Source of the DNA: Eubacterium sp.
Lineage (GTDB): Bacteria; Bacillota; Clostridia; Oscillospirales; Acutalibacteraceae
NCBI GenBank assembly: GCA_017458975.1
Contig: JAFSZK010000066.1
Location: forward strand, 1-33,412
Reading direction: 5' to 3'
Length of the DNA stretch: 33,412 bases
The notes beneath the pieces are model-generated. The model did not search any database, was not told where the DNA came from, and saw only the letters and a list, made by a program, of their open reading frames with translations. The position numbers were made by a program, and so were the translations under genes. This document shows positions 24,001 to 31,579 of this stretch, in pieces (the first letter of the stretch is position 1; every line of letters begins with the position of its first letter).

Positions 24001-24165
24001 TTATTTCTTGGTTTTAGCCTTTGATTTTGCCTTTTTCGGTTCAGCCTTTTTTGCCTTGGGTTTCTCAGACTTTACCTCTTTTTTCGGTTCGGTCTTTTTA
24101 GCCTTTGACTTTTCGAGCTTTACCTCTTTTTTCGGTTCGGCTTTTTTAGCCTTGGGCTTTTCATC
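24001..24165 (-). repeat. 45-bp coding tandem repeat at the glgB 3' end
   Basis: Two near-identical 45-base units (with CTTTACCTCTTTTTTCGGTT in plus-strand reading) and partial copies encode the Lys/Glu/Pro/Ala-rich tail of GlgB. Confidence 0.75.
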
Positions 24166-26040
24166 AACTTTTTTAAGAAATACAGCCGATAAGCCGTGAA
24201 GCTTAAGGTCAATATGCTGTTCCAAACCGTGAATAGGCTCGTCAACGGTCTTATATGTTCCTGCAAGTCTTGCCCTGTCGCCCCCGTATTTTGAAAGTGA
24301 GGTGTCAAAGACAATCTTGTATTTACCCTTATCGGGAACTCCTATGCGGTAGCTGTCAAAGCCGTTCGGAGTCCAGTTGAAAACTGCAATAATTTCTTCG
24401 CCCTTTTTGTTAATCCTTCTGAAAGCGATTACGCTGTTGCAGTTGTCTTCGCTTGAAATCCAGCTGAAGCCGTCCCAGGAGTAATCAATCTCCCAGAGCT
24501 CGCTGTGGTCTTTGTAGAAATTGTTAAGCTCTTTAACGTAGCCCTGAAGCTGGCGGTGCTTTTCGTAATCGAGAAGAAGCCAGTCAAGTCCCTGCTTGTA
24601 ATTCCACTCAATAAACTGACCGAATTCGCTTCCCATAAACAGAAGCTTTTTACCCGGGTGAGTAATCATATATGCAAGGAAAAGCCTCATTCCGTCGAAC
24701 TTCATATCATAGTCGCCGGGCATTTTATTAATAAGCGAGCATTTTCCGTGAACAACCTCATCGTGGCTTATCGGAAGAATAAAGTTTTCCGAGAAAGCAT
24801 AGAAGAACGAGAAGGTAATACAGTTATGATTTCCTTTTCTGAAAAGCGGGTCAAGCGAGGTGTAACGAAGCATATCGTTCATCCAGCCCATATTCCACTT
24901 GAAGTTAAAGCCGAGTCCTCCGATATCGGTCGGCATTGTAATCATCGGCCACGCCGTTGATTCTTCGGCAATCATCATTACCTCGGGGTGCTCCCTGAAC
25001 ATTGCGGCGTTAAGCTGTTGGAAGAATTCAACCGCTTCAAGATTTTCGCGTCCGCCTCTTTCGTTAGGAGTCCACTGACCGTTTTCGCGTCCGTAATCAA
25101 GATAGAGCATCGAAGCGACTGCGTCAACACGGAGTCCGTCAAAATGGAATTTTTCAACCCAGTACATTGCCGAGGAGATAAGGAAGGATTTAACCTCTTT
25201 TTTGGAGTAGTCAAATACTCTCGTGCCCCATTCCTTATGCTCGCCCTTTTTCGGGTCGCTGTATTCGTAGCAGCACGCCCCGTCAAATTCGTAAAGTCCG
25301 TGAGCGTCCTTCGGGAAATGAGCGGGAACCCAGTCAAGAATTACGCCGATGCCGTTTTGATGGCATTTATCAATGAAATACATTAAATCCTCGGGAACGC
25401 CGTATCTTGAGGTTGCGGCAAAATAACCCGTAACCTGGTATCCCCACGAGCCGTCAAACGGGTATTCCATAATAGGAAGAAGCTCGATATGGGTATAGCC
25501 CATATCCTTAACATACGGTACAAGCTCGTCAGCCATATCGCGGTATGTAAGAAAATTACCGTCGTCGTGCTGCTTCCAGGAGCCGAAGTGTACCTCGTAA
25601 ATATTTACGGGCTTTTCAAGAACCGAGCCCTTTTTAGCAGCGTCGTACCACTTTTTGTCCTTCCATTTATAATCGGAAAGCTCGTAAACCTTTGAGCCCG
25701 TTGCCGGTCTTGTTTCCTGGTGTACCGCGTACGGGTCCGCTTTCATAATAACCGTACCGCTCTTGGTTGTAATTGAATACTTGTAACAATCATAGATATT
25801 TACGTTATCTATGATTGCTTCCCAAATTCCGGGGGATATCGGAAAGCATTTGTGAGCCTCGGGATTCCATGAATTGAAATCGCCCACAACGCTTACTGCC
25901 TCAGCGTGCGGAGCCCACACCCTGAAGGCATAGGTATTCTCTTTAATTTTATGAACTCCGAAGAATTCATATGCCTTATAATTTGTACCGTCATGGAACA
26001 AGTATATCGGCAGCTGATAATCGTCTTTTACTTTTACCAT
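24001..26040 (-). CDS. glgB: Glycogen branching enzyme with lysine-rich repeat tail
   Basis: 679 residues. Makes alpha-1,6 branches in glycogen. A CBM48 domain lies at about 20-110 (FRVWAPHAEAVSVVGDFNSW). The GH13 barrel has region I DWVPAHFP (236-243), nucleophile Asp306 in GLRVDAV, acid Glu in AEES (358-361) and HDE with Asp427. An all-beta C-domain ends near residue 623. After it comes a tail of about 55 residues made of 15-residue units such as AKKTEPKKEVKSEKP, unusual for GlgB. First gene of the operon; GGAG lies upstream of the ATG. Confidence 0.94.
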   Translation of the reverse strand: MVKVKDDYQLPIYLFHDGTNYKAYEFFGVHKIKENTYAFRVWAPHAEAVSVVGDFNSWNPEAHKCFPISPGIWEAIIDNVNIYDCYKYSITTKSGTVIMKADPYAVHQETRPATGSKVYELSDYKWKDKKWYDAAKKGSVLEKPVNIYEVHFGSWKQHDDGNFLTYRDMADELVPYVKDMGYTHIELLPIMEYPFDGSWGYQVTGYFAATSRYGVPEDLMYFIDKCHQNGIGVILDWVPAHFPKDAHGLYEFDGACCYEYSDPKKGEHKEWGTRVFDYSKKEVKSFLISSAMYWVEKFHFDGLRVDAVASMLYLDYGRENGQWTPNERGGRENLEAVEFFQQLNAAMFREHPEVMMIAEESTAWPMITMPTDIGGLGFNFKWNMGWMNDMLRYTSLDPLFRKGNHNCITFSFFYAFSENFILPISHDEVVHGKCSLINKMPGDYDMKFDGMRLFLAYMITHPGKKLLFMGSEFGQFIEWNYKQGLDWLLLDYEKHRQLQGYVKELNNFYKDHSELWEIDYSWDGFSWISSEDNCNSVIAFRRINKKGEEIIAVFNWTPNGFDSYRIGVPDKGKYKIVFDTSLSKYGGDRARLAGTYKTVDEPIHGLEQHIDLKLHGLSAVFLKKVDEKPKAKKAEPKKEVKLEKSKAKKTEPKKEVKSEKPKAKKAEPKKAKSKAKTKK

Positions 26041-26091
26041 AAACGTTCTCCTTTTTTACAAAAGAATATATTTATCCATATTATTAATTAC

Positions 26092-26120
26092 ATCATAACA
26101 TTTTTACTATAACAATTCAA
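26092..26120 (-). promoter_or_regulatory. Promoter of the glycogen operon
   Basis: On the minus strand TTGAAT (26115-26120) and TATGAT (26092-26097) with a 17-base spacer, about 50 bases upstream of glgB. Confidence 0.7.
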
Positions 26121-26245
26121 GGGCTTTTTGGCTATTTTGTTACAAGAAATTATTAAAATTCTGTAAAAATTATGCATTTTGTTACAAAACTCATAAGTTG
26201 TAATCAGGCAAGAGATGACAAATAATTAAAATCTTTATTTTAATA

Positions 26246-26275
26246 TTGCTAAATATTATATCCTTGTGCTATAAT
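26246..26275 (+). promoter_or_regulatory. Promoter of dapF
   Basis: TTGCTA (26246-26251) and TATAAT (26270-26275) with an 18-base spacer. This placement rules out the upstream in-frame ATG at 26246 as the dapF start. Confidence 0.7.
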
Positions 26276-26308
26276 ACAAACTTATTGAAGAGGAAAACAG
26301 GTGATTAT

Positions 26309-27148
26309 ATGAAATTTACTAAAATGCACGGCTGCGGAAACGACTATGTGTATTTTGATTGCACCGAGGAAAAAATCGAAAACGAAAGCGATGCGGCAAT
26401 TAAGCTTTCCGACAGGCATTTCGGTATCGGCGGCGACGGTATAATTATTATCAAGAGGGGTAAAAAAGCCGAATTTGAAATGGTTATGTATAACGCCGAC
26501 GGAAGCCGCGGCGCTATGTGCGGAAACGGTATAAGATGCGTTGCCAAGTTCGTTTACGATAAAGGTCTTACGGATAAAAAGCATATCTCAATTGAGTCCA
26601 TGGGCGCGGTTAAATATATTGACGTTGAAACCGAAAACGCAAAGGTAAAAAGCGCAAGAGTTGATATGGGCGCGCCGATACTTGAGGCTGAGAATATTCC
26701 CGTTAAAAGCAACAACAAAAGGGTAATTGACGAGGCAATAACCGTTGACGGTCAGGATTATAAAATGACCTGCGTATCAATGGGCAATCCTCACGCAGTT
26801 GTTTTTATTGATAAATCACCGAGGGAATTCCCGCTTGAAAAGGTAGGTCCTCTTTTTGAAAACAACGAGGTATTTCCGGACAGGACGAATACCGAGTTTA
26901 TAAAAGTAATTGACAGAAAAAACCTTGAAATGCGCGTATGGGAGAGGGGAAGCGGAGAAACGCTTGCCTGCGGAACGGGAGCCTGCGCAAGCGCCGTTGC
27001 AGCAATACTTAACGGCTATTGCGATAACGAGCTCACGGTTCATCTCCTCGGCGGAGACCTTGAAATCAGCTGGAGCGGAAATGAGGGCGACAGCGTGTTT
27101 ATGACAGGTCCTGCCACAACCGTTTTTGAAGGTGAAATAGATTTATAA
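26309..27148 (+). CDS. dapF: Diaminopimelate epimerase
   Basis: 279 residues from ATG 26309 ([18 protein letters not shown]). An upstream in-frame ATG at 26246 falls inside the promoter, so it is not used; AGGTG lies 6 bases before 26309. Converts LL- to meso-diaminopimelate for lysine and peptidoglycan. Both catalytic cysteines are visible: Cys71 in AMCGNGIRC and Cys221 in [10 protein letters not shown]. The two-fold repeated fold and length fit the family. purC follows 22 bases downstream, likely in one transcript. Confidence 0.95.
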   Translation: MKFTKMHGCGNDYVYFDCTEEKIENESDAAIKLSDRHFGIGGDGIIIIKRGKKAEFEMVMYNADGSRGAMCGNGIRCVAKFVYDKGLTDKKHISIESMGAVKYIDVETENAKVKSARVDMGAPILEAENIPVKSNNKRVIDEAITVDGQDYKMTCVSMGNPHAVVFIDKSPREFPLEKVGPLFENNEVFPDRTNTEFIKVIDRKNLEMRVWERGSGETLACGTGACASAVAAILNGYCDNELTVHLLGGDLEISWSGNEGDSVFMTGPATTVFEGEIDL

Positions 27149-27170
27149 AAAGCTTTGGGAGGTTAAGAAT

Positions 27171-27881
27171 ATGAAAAAAACAGTTCAGCTTTACGAAGGC
27201 AAGGCTAAGAAGGTATGGGCAACCGACGACGAAAATATTGTTATCGTTGACTATAAGGACGACGCTACCGCCTTTAACGGAGTGAAAAAAGGAACAATTG
27301 TAGGCAAGGGTGTTGTAAACAATAAAATGAGCAACTACCTTATGCAGTTAATTGAGAAAAACGGCGTTCCGACTCACTTTATCGAGGAGCTTTCCGACAG
27401 GGAAACAGCCGTTAAAAAGGTTACTATCGTACCGCTTGAGGTAATTATCCGTAACCGTGCAGCAGGCTCAATTTGTAAGCGTCTCGGTCTTGAAGAGGGT
27501 ATGGATTTTGTTTGTCCTTCAATTGAGTTTTCATACAAAGATGACGACCTCGGCGACCCGCTTATCAACGGCTACCATGCTGTATCCTGCGGTTTTGCAA
27601 CAAGGGAAGAGGTTGAGAGAATCAAGGAAATGGCGTTTAAAGTAAACGACGTTCTTAAAGAGTATTTTGCTTCAATCGGCGTAGAGCTTATTGACTTTAA
27701 GCTTGAGTTCGGCAAGACTGCCGACGGAACAATCGTGCTCGCTGATGAAATCAGTCCCGATACCTGCCGCTTCTGGGATATCAAAACCCACGAGAAGCTT
27801 GATAAGGACCGCTTCCGCAGAGACCTCGGCGGAGTTGAAGAGGCATATGCCGAAATGATGAAGAGAGTAGGTCTTGACTAA
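27171..27881 (+). CDS. purC: SAICAR synthetase (purine biosynthesis)
   Basis: 236 residues, normal length. Joins aspartate to CAIR using ATP. Signatures: [10 protein letters not shown] at the start, then [25 protein letters not shown] and [20 protein letters not shown] precedes the ATG. Its TAA overlaps the ATG of purB by one base (TAATG), indicating translational coupling. It makes the substrate of the next gene product, PurB. Confidence 0.96.
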   Translation: MKKTVQLYEGKAKKVWATDDENIVIVDYKDDATAFNGVKKGTIVGKGVVNNKMSNYLMQLIEKNGVPTHFIEELSDRETAVKKVTIVPLEVIIRNRAAGSICKRLGLEEGMDFVCPSIEFSYKDDDLGDPLINGYHAVSCGFATREEVERIKEMAFKVNDVLKEYFASIGVELIDFKLEFGKTADGTIVLADEISPDTCRFWDIKTHEKLDKDRFRRDLGGVEEAYAEMMKRVGLD

Positions 27882-29314
27882 TGGCTAACGACAGATATTC
27901 TTCTCCCTTTGCCGCAAGATATGCAAGCAGGGAAATGCAGTATATTTACTCGCCTGACTTCAAGTTTAAAACCTGGAGAAAGCTTTGGATTGCTCTTGCC
28001 GAGGCTGAAAATGAGCTCGGCTTAAACGTTACAAAGGAGCAGATTGAGGAGCTTAAGGCGCACGCTGATGATATTAATTACGAGGTGGCTCAGGAATACG
28101 AAAAGAAATTCCGCCACGATGTAATGAGCCACGTTCACGCCTACGGCGAGCAGTGCCCCGATGCAAAGGGAATTATCCATCTCGGAGCAACCTCCTGCTA
28201 CGTAGGAGATAATACCGACGTAATTACAATGCGCGAAGCGCTTTACCTCGTTAAGAAAAAGCTTGTTAACGCGATTGCGGGACTGGCTGAGTTTGCCGAA
28301 GAATACAAGGATATGCCCTGTCTCGGCTTTACTCATTTTCAGCCGGCGCAGCCGACAACCGTAGGTAAAAGAGCAACGCTCTGGCTTATGGATTTAGTGC
28401 TTGATTATAACGAGATTTGCCACGTTATTGATACTCTTATGCTGCTCGGCTCAAAGGGTACGACGGGAACCCAGGCTTCGTTCCTCGAGCTCTTTGACGG
28501 AGACCATGAAAAGTGTAAGGAGCTTGACAGGAAAATTGCCGAAAAAATGGGCTTTAAATCCTGTTTCCCCGTAAGCGGACAGACCTATGCAAGAAAGCTT
28601 GATACAATCGTTTGCAACGCGCTTGCACTTATCGCTCAGTCCTGCTGTAAGTTCTCAAACGACTTAAGACTTCTTCAGAATCTTAAGGAAATTGAAGAGC
28701 CCTTTGAGAAAAATCAGATTGGCTCCTCGGCTATGGCTTATAAACGCAATCCGATGAGAAGCGAAAGAATTGCGTCGCTTTCAAGATATGTGATGATTGA
28801 CGCGCTCAACCCCGCGTGGACAGCTTCCGCTCAGTGGTTTGAGAGAACTCTTGACGACAGTGCAAATAAGAGAGTTTCGGTTGCGGAGGCATTTCTTGCG
28901 ATTGACGGAATACTCGATTTATTTATAAATGTCACAAGCGGTCTTGTTGTATATCCTAAGGTAATTGAAGCAAGACTTATGAGCGAGCTTCCGTTTATGG
29001 CAACCGAAAATATTATGATGGACGCCGTTAAAAAGGGCGGAGACCGTCAGGAGCTCCATGAAAGAATCCGTCAGCACTCAATGGCAGCCGGCGCGGTTGT
29101 CAAGGTTGAGGGCGGACAGAACGATTTGGTTGACAGAATCGCAGGAGACCCCGCGTTTATGACGAGTAAGGAAGAGATTTTATCAATTCTCAAGCCTGAA
29201 AACTTTGTGGGCAGAGCTCCCGAGCAGACCGCCGATTTCTTAAAAGAAGTAATCAAGCCGATACTTGATGAAAACAAAGACCTCCTCGGCGTTGACGTAG
29301 AAATAAACGTATAA
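27881..29314 (+). CDS. purB: Adenylosuccinate lyase
   Basis: 477 residues of the fumarase/aspartase superfamily. Cleaves SAICAR to AICAR and adenylosuccinate to AMP, each releasing fumarate. Visible: GATSCYVGDN, THFQPAQPTTVGKRA with the catalytic His region, and the flexible signature loop GSSAMAYKRNPMRSE. The C-terminal QEL..RIRQHS segment matches the long (eukaryote-like) subgroup of PurB. The start overlaps the purC stop. The original terminator after the gene appears to be split by cassette C. Confidence 0.95.
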   Translation: MANDRYSSPFAARYASREMQYIYSPDFKFKTWRKLWIALAEAENELGLNVTKEQIEELKAHADDINYEVAQEYEKKFRHDVMSHVHAYGEQCPDAKGIIHLGATSCYVGDNTDVITMREALYLVKKKLVNAIAGLAEFAEEYKDMPCLGFTHFQPAQPTTVGKRATLWLMDLVLDYNEICHVIDTLMLLGSKGTTGTQASFLELFDGDHEKCKELDRKIAEKMGFKSCFPVSGQTYARKLDTIVCNALALIAQSCCKFSNDLRLLQNLKEIEEPFEKNQIGSSAMAYKRNPMRSERIASLSRYVMIDALNPAWTASAQWFERTLDDSANKRVSVAEAFLAIDGILDLFINVTSGLVVYPKVIEARLMSELPFMATENIMMDAVKKGGDRQELHERIRQHSMAAGAVVKVEGGQNDLVDRIAGDPAFMTSKEEILSILKPENFVGRAPEQTADFLKEVIKPILDENKDLLGVDVEINV

Positions 29315-29315
29315 T

Positions 29316-29327
29316 AAAAAGAGCCCC
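29316..29327. terminator. Left half of a terminator stem split by cassette C
   Basis: AAAAAGAGCCCC begins 2 bases after the purB stop. It is the exact complement of GGGGCTCTTTTT at 30890-30901. Together they would make a standard bidirectional terminator between purB and the convergent gene at 30900. Confidence 0.65.
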
Positions 29328-29343
29328 AAGGGGCGCCCGGTAT

Positions 29344-29382
29344 AAAGAAGGTAGTTGAGTGGAAACTCAACTACCTTCTTAA
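29344..29382. terminator. Perfect 15-bp hairpin at the end of the cassette C genes
   Basis: AAGAAGGTAGTTGAG-TGGAAA-CTCAACTACCTTCTT lies about 25 bases beyond the last minus-strand gene stop. It is a probable terminator for that gene and also marks the cassette end. Confidence 0.6.
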
Positions 29383-29405
29383 ATTATTTATAAACACAAA
29401 TAATA

Positions 29406-29540
29406 TTATTCATCTTGTACTTCGTTCTCTCGTTCTTGCTGTGCACAATCAGGACAAACGGGACTTCCGTTATCTAGATAATCACATTTCGAAGGGTCAA
29501 TCATTTTACCACAAATCGGGCATTGAATTCTGTCGGTCAT
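29406..29540 (-). CDS. 44-aa zinc-ribbon miniprotein
   Basis: ATG at 29540 with AAAGGAAT upstream. It runs MTDRIQCPICGKMIDPSKCD and ends after CPDCAQQERENEVQDE. Two CXXC pairs (Cys7/Cys10 and Cys29/Cys32) form a rubredoxin-like zinc knuckle, with an extra Cys19. The tail is acidic. It follows the 52-aa HTH gene by 27 bases. Probably a small DNA-, RNA- or protein-binding factor; no function is known. Confidence 0.65.
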   Translation of the reverse strand: MTDRIQCPICGKMIDPSKCDYLDNGSPVCPDCAQQERENEVQDE

Positions 29541-29567
29541 ATATTTATTCCTTTCGTATTATAATAA

Positions 29568-29726
29568 TTATTTTGGCTTTTTAGCGTTATCCGGAATTCG
29601 CCAAGGTTTGCCTTTACCGTCCTGCTCTGCACCTTCTATCAATCCTTTTCGGCAAAGTTTAGAAACATAATCACGTTTCAAACCCCAGCGTTTAGCTGCT
29701 TCACTTGTGCCCATATATTCTCCCAT
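29568..29726 (-). CDS. 52-aa helix-turn-helix protein (excisionase/MerR-like)
   Basis: ATG at 29726 with AGAGGTG upstream. The sequence MGEYMGTSEAAKRWGLKRDY followed by VSKLCRKGLIEGAEQDGKGK and PWRIP is the winged helix-turn-helix of the excisionase/HTH_17 type. These bind DNA as small architectural factors for integrases or as regulators. No integrase is nearby. It shares a transcript with the 44-aa zinc-ribbon gene. Confidence 0.7.
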   Translation of the reverse strand: MGEYMGTSEAAKRWGLKRDYVSKLCRKGLIEGAEQDGKGKPWRIPDNAKKPK

Positions 29727-29747
29727 ATTCTACACCTCTCTGTTCCA

Positions 29748-29776
29748 ATTATATAAGCAAATATTTGTATTACCAA
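29748..29776 (-). promoter_or_regulatory. Candidate promoter of the HTH and zinc-ribbon miniprotein genes
   Basis: On the minus strand TTGGTA (29771-29776, overlapping the stop of the upstream gene) and TATAAT (29748-29753) with a 17-base spacer. Confidence 0.5.
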
Positions 29777-30372
29777 TCATATCCAGGGTCATTTTCAGGG
29801 TGTTCCTCAAAGTAATCATCCATATAATTTTGCACAGCGTCTCCAAATTCATCTTCAGAATTATAGCTATATCTATCACTTTTACTGCTACGTCCCCCCG
29901 AAAAATTACGATGAGAATAGCTTGGAATCCCTCTAGAATAATGATTAAAGCCGTATTCAAAATCTTCATCTGGATAAATATCCAATCCGTCACCTGATTC
30001 CTTAATTCCATGAATATCTGATGCACCTGGAGTTTTTTCATTACTATTTAAATATTCTTCTGTTACATAATAATAATTGCCATTTGCACTTACTAATTTG
30101 TAATAATCGGTAGATGCTTTTTGGTCGGTATAAGTTAAAGTAAAATCTACAGTTTCACTAACAGTTCCGTCTTTATCGATGTGAAGTAAATGCATTTTAT
30201 TTGCTTCTTCATAATAATAATCACCTACAAAAGTATCAGTTACAGTAGAAAACACCTCAGGCCTAAAATACATATAATCATGAATTTCACGCCTATATCT
30301 AATCATCAAAGCGGTTCCGCCAATCAATACTATTACCAGTAGAAATGCTACAATTTTTAATGCTTTTTTCAT
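29770..30372 (-). CDS. Membrane-anchored extracytoplasmic protein of unknown function
   Basis: 200 residues. One N-terminal membrane helix (about 5-25, KIVAFLLVIVLIGGTALMI) acts as an anchor or uncleaved signal. The outside domain (about 40-120) is rich in Tyr, Thr and Asp with beta-strand character (DTFVGDYYYEEANKMHLLHI). The last about 70 residues are acidic, Ser/Gly/Tyr-rich and probably disordered, ending ENDPGYDW. AAGGAGAG precedes the ATG. It lies 22 bases after the terminator of the structured leader RNA, just like the unrelated zinc-ribbon gene at 3838. AT-rich and probably acquired. Confidence 0.75.
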   Translation of the reverse strand: MKKALKIVAFLLVIVLIGGTALMIRYRREIHDYMYFRPEVFSTVTDTFVGDYYYEEANKMHLLHIDKDGTVSETVDFTLTYTDQKASTDYYKLVSANGNYYYVTEEYLNSNEKTPGASDIHGIKESGDGLDIYPDEDFEYGFNHYSRGIPSYSHRNFSGGRSSKSDRYSYNSEDEFGDAVQNYMDDYFEEHPENDPGYDW

Positions 30373-30393
30373 CTTTATATTCTCTCCTTAAAT

Positions 30394-30563
30394 AAAAAAT
30401 GCGTACAGCCGAGACTGTACGCCAAAAACGCAAGCTCAACTGTCGCCAAACATTTCACATAAACGAATTAAATCGGTATGCAATTAAGAGCATGCATTTT
30501 TATCAAATGATAAAAATAACACACCGATAATAATTCGTGATTAAATTGTGAAATATTTGGCAC
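30394..30563 (-). ncRNA. Structured leader RNA with intrinsic terminator (copy C)
   Basis: In minus-strand reading the outer helix is GCCAAATATTTCACA (30561-30547) with TGTGAAATGTTTGGC (30459-30445). The middle helix is ACGAATTA..ATCGGT (30538-30523) with ACCGATTTAATTCGT (30477-30463). The apical hairpin is TTTTTATC-ATTT-GATAAAAA (30516-30497). The linker and terminator GCGTACAG-TCTCGG-CTGTACGC (30422-30401) plus T's match copy A exactly. The outer helix differs from copy A by a paired G-C to T-A change, and the middle helix is largely rewritten yet still pairs. It precedes the membrane protein gene. Confidence 0.75.
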
Positions 30564-30567
30564 TTAC

Positions 30568-30596
30568 ATTTTAGCATTTTATAACAAGATAGTCAA
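30568..30596 (-). promoter_or_regulatory. Sigma-A promoter of the leader RNA in cassette C
   Basis: On the minus strand TTGACT (30591-30596) and TAAAAT (30568-30573) with a 17-base spacer, matching the copy A promoter in boxes and spacing. Confidence 0.8.
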
Positions 30597-30602
30597 GAAA
30601 TA

Positions 30603-30657
30603 TGTCACAGACTGTAGCGAGCATAGGATTTGTACTGCCAAATCCCGAAAAAGAAAA
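30603..30657 (-). repeat. Shared 55-bp element, copy C
   Basis: The minus strand reads TTTTCTTTTTCGGG, then the hairpin GGATTTG-GCAGTA-CAAATCC, then CTATGCTCGCTACAGTCTGT and GACA. It is nearly identical to 19541-19595. Confidence 0.75.
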
Positions 30658-30682
30658 CAGACCAAAAGCAAATCGGTCTGTC
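30648..30682 (-). terminator. Minus-strand terminator upstream of the shared element
   Basis: In minus reading ACAGACC (30681-30675) and GGTCTGT (30663-30657) form a stem followed by TTTCTTTTT. It insulates the leader promoter from upstream transcription. Confidence 0.6.
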
Positions 30683-30689
30683 GTTAATG

Positions 30690-30857
30690 AAATATTGCAA
30701 GCAATATGAAATAATTTGTCAGAACAAATTGTGAAATATCTCGCTTTGCTCGATGTGAAATTAAATTAATCCTCTATATGCCGCAGGCATATTTCATTGC
30801 GAAGCAATTTCATATTCTGAAAGAATATTTCACTAATCCGCAAGGATTAATTTAATT
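30690..30857. repeat. Chain of short palindromes separated by TGAAAT/TTTCA spacers
   Basis: Successive hairpins: ATATTGC/GCAATAT (30692-30707), AATTTGT/ACAAATT (30713-30730), ATATGCC/GGCATAT (30776-30792), ATTGC/GCAAT (30796-30808) and ATATTCT/AGAATAT (30812-30828). The last three lie inside a perfect 13-bp outer repeat ATTAAATTAATCC (30760-30772) and GGATTAATTTAAT (30844-30856). Spacers read GTGAAAT on one side and TTTCA(T/C) on the other. No gene is present. Confidence 0.7.
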
Positions 30858-30901
30858 GGGAGAACCTTCTTTACGAAGGCTCTCCCAAGGGGGCTCTTTT
30901 T
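30858..30901. terminator. Hairpin plus right half of the split terminator stem
   Basis: GGGAGAACCTTC-TTTAC-GAAGGCTCTCCC (30858-30886; one A-C mismatch) is followed by GGGGCTCTTTTT (30890-30901), the partner of 29316-29327. The stop codon of the minus gene overlaps the last T's. Confidence 0.6.
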
Positions 30902-31523
30902 ATAATTTTTCAACGTCTATACTAACAATTTTATCAAGGAATTCCTTAGGCGTTATTACAATTCCTTTATCGAGGAAATCGTCCATATTACGGTTGAAAT
31001 TATTAATATAAAGCGGAGCGTCAACGTATTCAACGTCGATGTGGAGCTTTTTTGTATCCTTAATTATTGTTTCAACGTCGTAATCGTGGGTGCTGTAATA
31101 ATGCTTTGCCTTGACTTCGTTGTTGCTGATATATTGAAGAATAATATTTCTTTCACTCATTGAAAGGGATATATATTTGTCGTCGGCCTTTGAGAGCGCC
31201 TGTCCCATATTCATCTGGGCTACCGCTTTGCATGCGCCGCTGTTTACAAAAAACTCGTTAATAAATATTCTTTCAAGCGGGCTTGTATCATCGGGAGTAA
31301 TAACCGCAAGAATGTTTTTAGCCAGCTTTTTCCCGTAAAGCTCTTTTATAAACTCTTTAAATTCGTTCTGGCACGCGGCAATCCTGCTTGCAAACTGGTG
31401 ATAAAAGGGGATGTTTCTTATGTCCTCGATACCCGGCATATTAAATGGGGTAAAGGTATTTTCATCCCTTTTTTTAACAAGAATATTATTATTGGTTATA
31501 ATCATCGGAATACTTCTTGCCAT
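30900..31523 (-). CDS. Conserved-looking cytoplasmic protein, possibly actin-fold
   Basis: 207 residues, no signal peptide or membrane helix. It begins MARSIPMIITNNNILVKKRD. The central stretch LAVITPDDTSPLERIFINEF followed by FVNSGACKAVAQMNMGQALS resembles the MreB/ASKHA pattern in which VP..T..ER is followed by AGA and MAAAIG. If so it would be a short or partial actin-like protein; this is a weak inference. GGAGGTG precedes the ATG. It is a single-gene unit convergent with purB, with its own promoter, divergent from the DUF3048 gene. Confidence 0.6.
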   Translation of the reverse strand: MARSIPMIITNNNILVKKRDENTFTPFNMPGIEDIRNIPFYHQFASRIAACQNEFKEFIKELYGKKLAKNILAVITPDDTSPLERIFINEFFVNSGACKAVAQMNMGQALSKADDKYISLSMSERNIILQYISNNEVKAKHYYSTHDYDVETIIKDTKKLHIDVEYVDAPLYINNFNRNMDDFLDKGIVITPKEFLDKIVSIDVEKL

Positions 31524-31545
31524 AGTTTCACCTCCGTGTTTTTAT

Positions 31546-31574
31546 ATTATACCTTATATTTTAAATATTTTCAA
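31546..31574 (-). promoter_or_regulatory. Promoter of the 207-aa gene
   Basis: On the minus strand TTGAAA (31569-31574) and TATAAT (31546-31551) with a 17-base spacer. Confidence 0.7.
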
Positions 31575-31579
31575 TAGTA

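Larger units (their letters stand above)
29328..30888 (-). mobile_element. Cassette C: accessory element inserted in a terminator
   Basis: About 1.56 kb between the two halves of a terminator stem. It contains, on the minus strand in transcription order, a chain of small palindromes, a terminator, the shared 55-bp element, a promoter, the structured leader RNA, a membrane protein gene, a second promoter, a 52-aa HTH gene and a 44-aa zinc-ribbon gene. A hairpin lies near each end (29346-29380; 30858-30886). No transposase or recombinase is present. The exact ends and any target duplication are not certain. Confidence 0.6.

Noticed and set aside
24505-25386. Plus-strand open frames of 130-150 codons inside glgB
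   Set aside because: They are antisense shadows of a well-supported coding gene with all GH13 motifs.
26246-26308. Upstream in-frame ATG as the start of dapF
   Set aside because: It lies inside the promoter (TTGCTA/TATAAT), would be untranscribed, and adds 21 residues not found in the family; ATG 26309 has a ribosome site and the family N-terminus.
30690-30857. CRISPR array
   Set aside because: The repeated units are short palindromes with different sequences; there is no constant 25-40-base repeat with unique spacers and no cas gene nearby.
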